Both the position numbers and the translations under genes were made by a program. Positions 58,177-64,000 of a stretch of DNA of 64,000 nt are shown piece by piece. This stretch comes from Epiperipatus broadwayi. Taxonomy: Eukaryota > Onychophora > Udeonychophora > Euonychophora > Peripatidae. Under the pieces are notes generated by a model. The model did not search any database. It saw only the letters and a list, made by a program, of their open reading frames with translations, and was not told where the DNA came from. Each line of letters opens with the position of its first letter. The first letter of the stretch is position 1. The stretch spans positions 744,001-808,000 of the forward strand of contig JAQFVV010012446.1 of NCBI GenBank assembly GCA_028023455.1, read 5' to 3'.

Positions 58177-58399
58177 GAGTAGGCACTAGATAGGGATTTT
58201 ATGCACAAGCCTTCTGGGATCCACTGATTACTCTGTTTGGCACAGGGTAGCATTACTGTATGGAGAGTTTTGCCTTTGTTTACAACAATTATGTGCTAGT
58301 ATAGAGATGGTGATCATGTGATGCTTAGTAGTATATTATAATAACATTAATTTAAATATAGAAAATTATATAAAAAATAATCAAATGGCATTATTACTT

Positions 58400-58830
58400 G
58401 AGATGTTTATAAGAACTTTGAGCACTGGAAATTCGGAATTGGAATTGATCCGAGTATCTTATTCTCACCAGAGTCCATATCTCTACCAACTGTGTTAAAC
58501 CATGCAAAAGCATATTATATAATTATAGAAAGGAACATTACTTTTTCAAAAGTGATTAGAAACATTGTCAATAATTTATGCACATTATATAACATTCATG
58601 TTTTTTTTTTAAGGAATAAAAATTAATCATCTTTTTTTCTCTCTTTTTATATTGAAAAAAAAAAAAACTATTTACCAGATTTTCAATAATGTTGATTACA
58701 GTATTTGGAGAGTATGAGACTATATTTTATGTTTTAATAATTGATTTTATTATCGTACTAAACTTGAAGCAGCTGAAATGCTTCAAATCTGTCCATATTT
58801 ATTCAGCGTTATAAAGTTATTATCATATTC
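58400..58830. other. Stretch without recognised gene
   Basis: AT-rich sequence with poly-A/T runs and no supported feature. Confidence 0.4.
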
Positions 58831-58839
58831 ATCAATAGT

Positions 58840-59200
58840 GTTCTGTCCTATAGACAGGTTTAGAAATCAATAGCCTATCCATTTCTCCATTCTGACCTAT
58901 TAATTGACCAGTTCTTCAATTCAACATATCTTATCCCATCTGATATTATCCAGTAAAGTCACTATTTTCTGTCTTTCTTGTATGTATTCATCATTTCCTC
59001 CAAAACATCTTTAGCTTATTCTTTCTCATTAATATAAGTCTTATCCAGTTTCTATATCTAATCTCTTTGATCAATTTTATTTTTTCATTCATTCTTTCAT
59101 CTTCATTTGTCATTTTATTCCTATTAAGTTTCTCCGTTCTCCACATTTCAAATTCCTTCAATCTGTTCTTAATTCTATAAAGCAATAAAAATTGGAAATA
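58840..59200 (-). pseudogene. Second LINE-type RT C-terminal fragment
   Basis: The minus-strand frame 59185-58991 reads RLKEFEMWRTEKLNR, then MTNEDERMNEKIKLIKEIRY and RNWIRLILMRKNKL. It resembles the block 'FEMW.RRM..I.W...TNEEV...I..R...WIGHILR...L' found after the RT palm of many invertebrate LINEs. It differs from the KRPRKRP tail copies, so a second LINE lineage is present. Downstream blocks are frameshifted. Confidence 0.55.
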
Positions 59201-59875
59201 TTATTTAAATTTTGCCAGCAATTACAATGATTTGCTTATTGTTTGTTTGTTTTTAAATTTTGAATATTTAAAATTTTTCTTAGCTGTTTCAAATAATTTT
59301 ACTCATTTATTAATCCATTTACCACAATGTGATTACTTACAAATAATTTTTATTACCTGATTCTGTTCATGTTTTAGTCATTTAGTAATAACACAAACTT
59401 GTTAACCAAATGTTAAAATCATTATTAAAAGTATATTAATAGTAAAATATATACAATATTTATAATACAGAAGTTGACCTCCATTACAATTGGTGAATAA
59501 TGAATGTGTAGTCCTTAGCAGTACAAGTGGTGACTTGGAAAGGAATGCTGAGATTCCCCATTCGAATCCTGATGCTTCCAGCCTACAGGTGACTTGCCTC
59601 ATGTGAGGTACAATGATATTAATATTTAGCAACTTCTTGCTCTGGGCACACTGCATTCTACCAAAGCACTCAAGGTTACTGTCATCTGATGTCTGATATT
59701 GTCTATATTATCTTCTCAAATGGACCTCAATATATAGTGAGATTCCTGTTCCTATTGAAAACAATTAGATTCACTGACCATTATCCATTCAATCTGATCT
59801 GGATCAATCTTATTTGAGGATAAGCTTCTGATGAATTAGAATGAGTTCATAACAGATTCAAAAAAATAATGAGTT
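59201..59875. other. Stretch without recognised gene
   Basis: An 84-codon minus frame (59656-59402) has no recognised motif. No exon is supported. Confidence 0.4.
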
Positions 59876-59985
59876 ATACTTAATTAAGTTTAATGAGGGG
59901 ATTTGAACCCAGACTTTCAAGCTTCTTTCAGCTATCCATTTCATTTTATATAACCAATACACATGACCACATGTGAAAAAGATAA

Positions 59986-60044
59986 ATGATCTCCAATATA
60001 CATATTTCATAGTGAACCAGCACTCATAAGCTGATCCAAATCAT
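59986..60044 (-). ncRNA. Degenerate hammerhead motif, family 2 (left arm)
   Basis: Minus strand: stem III AUA/UAU around UG, cleavage base A, UUGG and GAUCAU of stem I and GAAA are intact. The core reads CUUAUGA (G5 changed to U) and stem II has decayed to GUGCU/ACUAU. Inactive by prediction. Confidence 0.5.
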
Positions 60045-60269
60045 AATCTTCCACATACATATACAATCGGTGCTCAGTTTTTATTAAGATAGCAAATCCT
60101 CAAACAATATTGGTGTCAACAAGGGCTTTGAGCATTCCGTCATCAGATTTTCCAATTATTTAGATGGCTGAAGAGTTGGGGAGTGGAGAAGATCGAAATC
60201 TATCCATTAAAGTTTGAGAATTTTCTATCTTAATATAAACTGAGCACTGATTATATATGTGTGTGGGAG

Positions 60270-60328
60270 ATGATCGGGATCAACTGATGAGTGCTGATTT
60301 AGCATGAAATGCATCTGTTGGAAATCAT
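60270..60328 (+). ncRNA. Hammerhead motif, family 2 (right arm)
   Basis: AUGAUC (60270-60275) pairs with AAUCAU (60323-60328) at five of six positions. CAA precedes the intact core CUGAUGA (60284-60290). Stem II is GUGCU/AGCAU, then GAAA (60306-60309). UUGG starts at 60318, and the base at the cleavage position is G, which hammerheads do not tolerate. The core is better kept than in the other two copies of this family. Confidence 0.55.
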
Positions 60329-60419
60329 TTATCTTTTTCACATGTATGGGGTTATGTATATCGGTTATATAACATGAGTGGATAGCCGAAGGGAGCTTGA
60401 AAGTCTGGGTTCAAATCCT

Positions 60420-62970
60420 ATCTAATTATATTTAAAGTTCAGTATATTCATTATTTTTAAATAAGTTTAAGTACAATTAAATAAAATTAATTATTTTTTT
60501 TAAATTGTAAAAGGGCCAACACACACACACTAACGTTTATTAATTGCCATAGTACATGTTTTTAAAATATTCTTAAATGAAATATACATATAATTCTGCT
60601 ATATCCAAGGAAAATTAGGTTTGAGCAAATGGATTATTGGCTGAACAAGTATCAAAATAGAAACTTAACTTGACAAAATTATGCCCGCCATGAACACAAC
60701 TACACAGATCGATATATATATATATAGATAGCAAATTGAATGATGCAAACAATATTTTGTACATACGACAACTCTTTTCTCATGGTAATTAATTCTATAT
60801 GTGTGTATATATTTATACTATTACACAAATTCTAAATACAAAATTAGGCCACAAGAGCTTTTTCTCAAGTTATTTGGTGAGGCCAAAGACTACGACTGGA
60901 AAGTATGCCAGCACTGGTTAGCCAGTCAGACATGGAATCAACTGAATATCTAAAGATCAAAGACCCATAGGTTTATTGGACTCTTATGGCAAGATTGATT
61001 AACTAGATATAAGGACTCCTATGCAGAGTCTAAAAATAATTACATTAATGTAACCCATGGTAAGTAGAATTTGTTACATCAAATTAGATTTTCATACATT
61101 CTCTAGTAGATTGTCACATGCTAAATTAAGCAGTATCTAATAAGATTAGTAAGCAGATGGTGGAAAGGGGATTACAGCGAAATCCCACTTTGATGTATGA
61201 AATTTTTTTACCTGAAACCGCCTAGATAGCCACTGTATTTCTGGGGTTTTTTTTTTTGTTATTATTTATTGTTAAAACACTATTGAGTGGTCAACTTGTT
61301 GACACAAATAATGCTTAAGTAGCTTAATTCAATGTAATCCTATACAGATGTGTCAGGCAGATAGCCTTTTTTTTTTTACCGTTTGTTTTTTTTTCTTATT
61401 TATTGTTTTCATTGCAGAGTCGCTGCACATTTGTAAGCATGTAACCTATAATAAGAAAGATGTAAAATGATTTCCATATGTATTTTCTTAAAGTGTGAAT
61501 AAAGTTGTTATTTGAAACTAAATACTTTTTAAGCTCTGAAACTTATGGAAAACATAAAAAGTCTGGGAAATCTGTACAGAAACACTAGATCTGCTTGTTA
61601 TTTACATAAAAAAATCTCCCTGGAATTAAAGTTTACGTCTTATTGGAAGGTTTGTGAACATATATGGATTTCCTAATCTGTCTTATCTACCTTATTAGGC
61701 TTTTTTCAATCTTTTAATTAATTCTCTAGAGTATGCATACTTTCTATCTGGTCTATCAATACTATAATCAATATATATTCTATTTTTATTTAGTGATTTT
61801 TTTTAATTATGGCTACTAACTCCCCTTTTAAGTATTTTTTTTAATCTACAAATATTTCTCTAAAGATAATCTTTTATATAACAATTATTGTTATTGTTCT
61901 CTAAGTATGCACAATTATTTTTAAATTGGTTGTTATATTAAAACATCGTTGCGATTTTTAATAAAATTAAAAAATAGAGTTCCCATTTCTAAATATTTTA
62001 ATTACTTAGTAATTAATTAAAAATATATTATGAATTCTTATTTATACATATAATTTTCATTATATTTTCAAATTACATGTAAATATTTATACAAATTATT
62101 ATCAATATTTTACAAACATACACCATTCATTAGCCACAGATTACAAATTCAGAATAAATGTAAACCCCCCCCCCCCCCCAGTTAAAAAATCGAGATGGGG
62201 AAACATCAGAAATAGAATTTTTTAAAAATGAAAAAAAAAGGATTTTCCATTTCAAGGAAGTTTTGTCTAAAAATATTCATTTTCCCCCTCTAAAACCAAA
62301 TCTCATTCTTTATTTGAAAAGATATTCTTTTTTAAAAATAAAAAATAGCTTCTTTCTATAACATATATAATAAATGCGTTATTTTTTTTTTAAACGTGTT
62401 CGAGTTATAAAATATTATTTCTCTTAATTAAAATATAATTCATCTCAGCTGGATCTTGTTTCGTAATGGATTTATGATCATTTCCTTTTTCATTTTTTTT
62501 ACCCAAAAAAGAATACGTAATGAGCGTTTTTGAAAAAAAATTCTACATTTCTCCTCATATCTCTTTCCATATGCAAATTTACTCGTAGTACTTTATCAAA
62601 CATTTTAACATTAAATCTTCCCATAACAAGTTTAATATTTGTTATTTTCAAAAGCGATCTGAATATGTTTTCTTCTTCATAGAATGAGAATTTCTTGCCA
62701 TACCACATGGATTATTTGCTTTGCATTTTCCGTTAAATTGACTATGTTCTTAAATATATTATTTTTTCGTATTGTTGGTTTTATTCCGTTTGTACTTGTA
62801 AATTTTAGGTCGATTATTATATTTTTAGAAAATATAAAATAGTGTTGGGTGTACAAATTGAATGTATAATTCTTATATTTTTTAATCATGGCCTATTAAT
62901 AATTTACATTTAAATGGTGCGTATATATATATGATACGTTTTAACAATATTAATAATATGGAATAAAAAA
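60420..62970. other. AT-rich stretch without recognised gene
   Basis: No exon is supported. A C homopolymer of about 14 bases (62166-62179) and poly-T runs stand out. The minus-strand frames at 62499-62889 are AT-rich and have no recognisable domain. Confidence 0.4.
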
Positions 62971-62973
62971 GTA

Positions 62974-63235
62974 TTAAACCACCAAACATCACATGCTCAC
63001 CATTCTTTATGCTTACACAAGCAGTTTTCAGAGGCAAAACTCTTCATACAGTAGCGCCACTCGGTGCAAGTCAGAGTAATTATGGAAGCAAGGAGGCTTG
63101 TGCATAAAATCCCTATCTAGTTGGATGAGTAGACACTGGATAGGGATTTTATGCACAAACCTTCCTGCATCAATTGATTAATCTGGCTTGCACTGAGCGG
63201 TACTATGGTAAGAATAATTTTGCCTCTTTGAATAA
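62974..63235. mobile_element. Short foldback derivative of family 1
   Basis: 'ttaaaccaccaaacatcaca', 'gaggcaaaactcttcataca', 'gaggcttgtgcataaaatcc' then, inverted, 'gatagggattttatgcacaa' and 'ggcttgcactgagcggtact'. The arms meet at 'ctatctagttggatgagtag', so the whole ribozyme segment has been lost. Confidence 0.7.
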
Positions 63236-63660
63236 AAAAAAAGTACTAATATAACTTGTTTAGTTTGACCTTGATCGTTTTATCTAATCTGTACAGTTTT
63301 AAGATAAAATTTAAATAATATTTTTAATTTGGAACAAAAGAAGATTGCAAAAGTTGCTATCTTAAGATTTGTGTCTTGAAAAGTTATAGCATAGTTATTA
63401 TCATCCATTTTTCTCAATTCAATTAGAGAAATTTTTCTCAGAATTAAATATTTTATTTACTGTTTATAATGTGAAAGTTTTAATATTATTATTGCATATA
63501 AGGAAAAATATAATTTTCAGTGTCAAAAATGTATTCAAAAAAGCTATATGTGGAATAAGTATGTAATATTACATAATCTGAAAAAAAGCACATTATAAAA
63601 TAATTACATGATCAATCACTACTTAAGTGTTTAAAAAATACTCCACGCCTTTCATGTATC
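63236..63660. other. Stretch without recognised gene
   Basis: AT-rich; nothing supportable. Confidence 0.4.
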
Positions 63661-63665
63661 TAGGG

Positions 63666-63860
63666 CAGGGGTGGGCAGTTGTTTTGGCTCGGGGGCCACA
63701 GAGGTTGGCAGAGGGCCGTATTTTGTGGAAACGAAGGTTAGCAGAGGGCCGCACCTTTTTTTCATGACACAATAAACACACTGCTTTATTCCCTGTATTA
63801 CCAAAGAAATATTTGTTTGTCCATTCTTCATTAAACACAACATTGATCACCGATTTTACA
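63666..63860 (+). mobile_element. hAT-like MITE terminus, second family
   Basis: CAGGGGTGGGCAGTTGTTTT begins a GC-rich end with 'ggctcgggggccacagagg', a form typical of hAT MITE termini, and two short direct repeats 'agagggccg' (63710, 63744). The other terminus is not recognised before the window ends. It differs from the 33054 family. Confidence 0.5.
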
Positions 63861-64000
63861 TTTTTTCGGAGTGTTTATGGTTTCACTAAAGTTGGAAATG
63901 TATATATTTGCTAATGCAAAGACAAAATTGAAATTAACCAGATCAACTGGAAAAGCACTGCACATCGTATCCACACTATGCATGTGTATTGATGTGGCCA

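Larger units (their letters stand above)
57838..58330. mobile_element. Foldback element, family 1, three ribozyme segments
   Basis: It starts 'ataaacaaaggcaaaactct' and ends '...gttttgcctttgtttacaac' plus 'gatggtgatcatgtgatg'. Inside are a complete minus-strand ribozyme (57944-58003), a second minus-strand segment produced by a local duplication (58019-58077, cleavage triplet GAC instead of GUC) and an intact plus-strand one (58117-58176). Confidence 0.85.
59883..60415. mobile_element. 530-bp foldback element, family 2
   Basis: Arms of about 230 bases are inverted around about 60150. Both outer ends carry a tRNA B-box-like 'gggttcaaatcc' with 'agccgaaggg' upstream on the right. Left landmarks 'atgaccacatgtgaaaaag' and 'gataaatgatctccaatat' recur inverted on the right. 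Both arms contain a hammerhead-like segment. The half copy at 1500-1811 is the same family. Confidence 0.8.

Noticed and set aside
63623-63850. Two overlapping minus-strand frames with repeated RPSANL-like motif
   Set aside because: The repetition comes from the two 'agagggccg' copies in the MITE end. No transposase domain is seen.

Overview
This is AT-rich nuclear DNA (roughly 30% G+C by eye) from an animal, most likely an invertebrate. The evidence is spliced exons with GT/AG borders, Penelope-like and non-LTR retroelement fragments, tRNA-derived SINEs, hAT-like MITEs and long foldback repeats. I cannot assign the phylum. There is no bacterial gene organisation, CRISPR array, rRNA gene or intact functional tRNA gene.

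Only one host gene is recognised with confidence. Three plus-strand exons (28673-28835, 28972-29110, 40967-41096) encode the C-terminal part of ALG13, a subunit of the UDP-GlcNAc transferase of N-glycan synthesis in the ER. Intron phases agree and the frame ends in a natural stop. The first exon is not found. The last intron is about 11.9 kb and is filled with transposons. A second possible gene start is a short exon beginning with Met at 43892.

The rest is a mobile-element graveyard. From left to right: a cut hAT-like MITE inserted in a Penelope-like element (0-1.4 kb); foldback repeats at 1.5-2.4, 6.3-8.4, 12.8-13.3 and 14.5-15.2 kb; a young non-autonomous LTR retrotransposon at 18.6-22.2 kb nested in an older repeat; a broken Penelope reverse transcriptase (24.35-25.45 kb); a 2.2 kb TIR element with a perfect 8-bp target duplication inside the ALG13 intron; SINEs at 34.2, 37.7, 38.4, 52.4 and 53.85 kb; LINE tails at 4.6, 8.7, 45.7, 49.9, 50.4 and 58.9 kb; an inverted pair of Penelope 3' ends (55.4-56.5 kb); and dense foldback repeats from 56.7 to 60.4 kb.

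The most interesting signal is that three unrelated foldback families each carry a sequence that folds as a type I hammerhead self-cleaving ribozyme. Each has CUGANGA, a stem II hairpin, GAAA, a tiny self-complementary stem III and an interrupted stem I. Family 1 is at 7.4, 12.9, 39.9, 48.3, 56.9 and 58 kb, family 2 at 1.7 and 60 kb, family 3 at 57.5 kb. In the paired foldbacks the two copies are inverted and read outward from the centre. The Penelope 3' ends at 55.4-56.5 kb are arranged the same way. This suggests that the foldbacks are ribozyme-bearing, non-autonomous retroelements (Penelope terminal repeats or retrozyme-like units) duplicated in inverted orientation.
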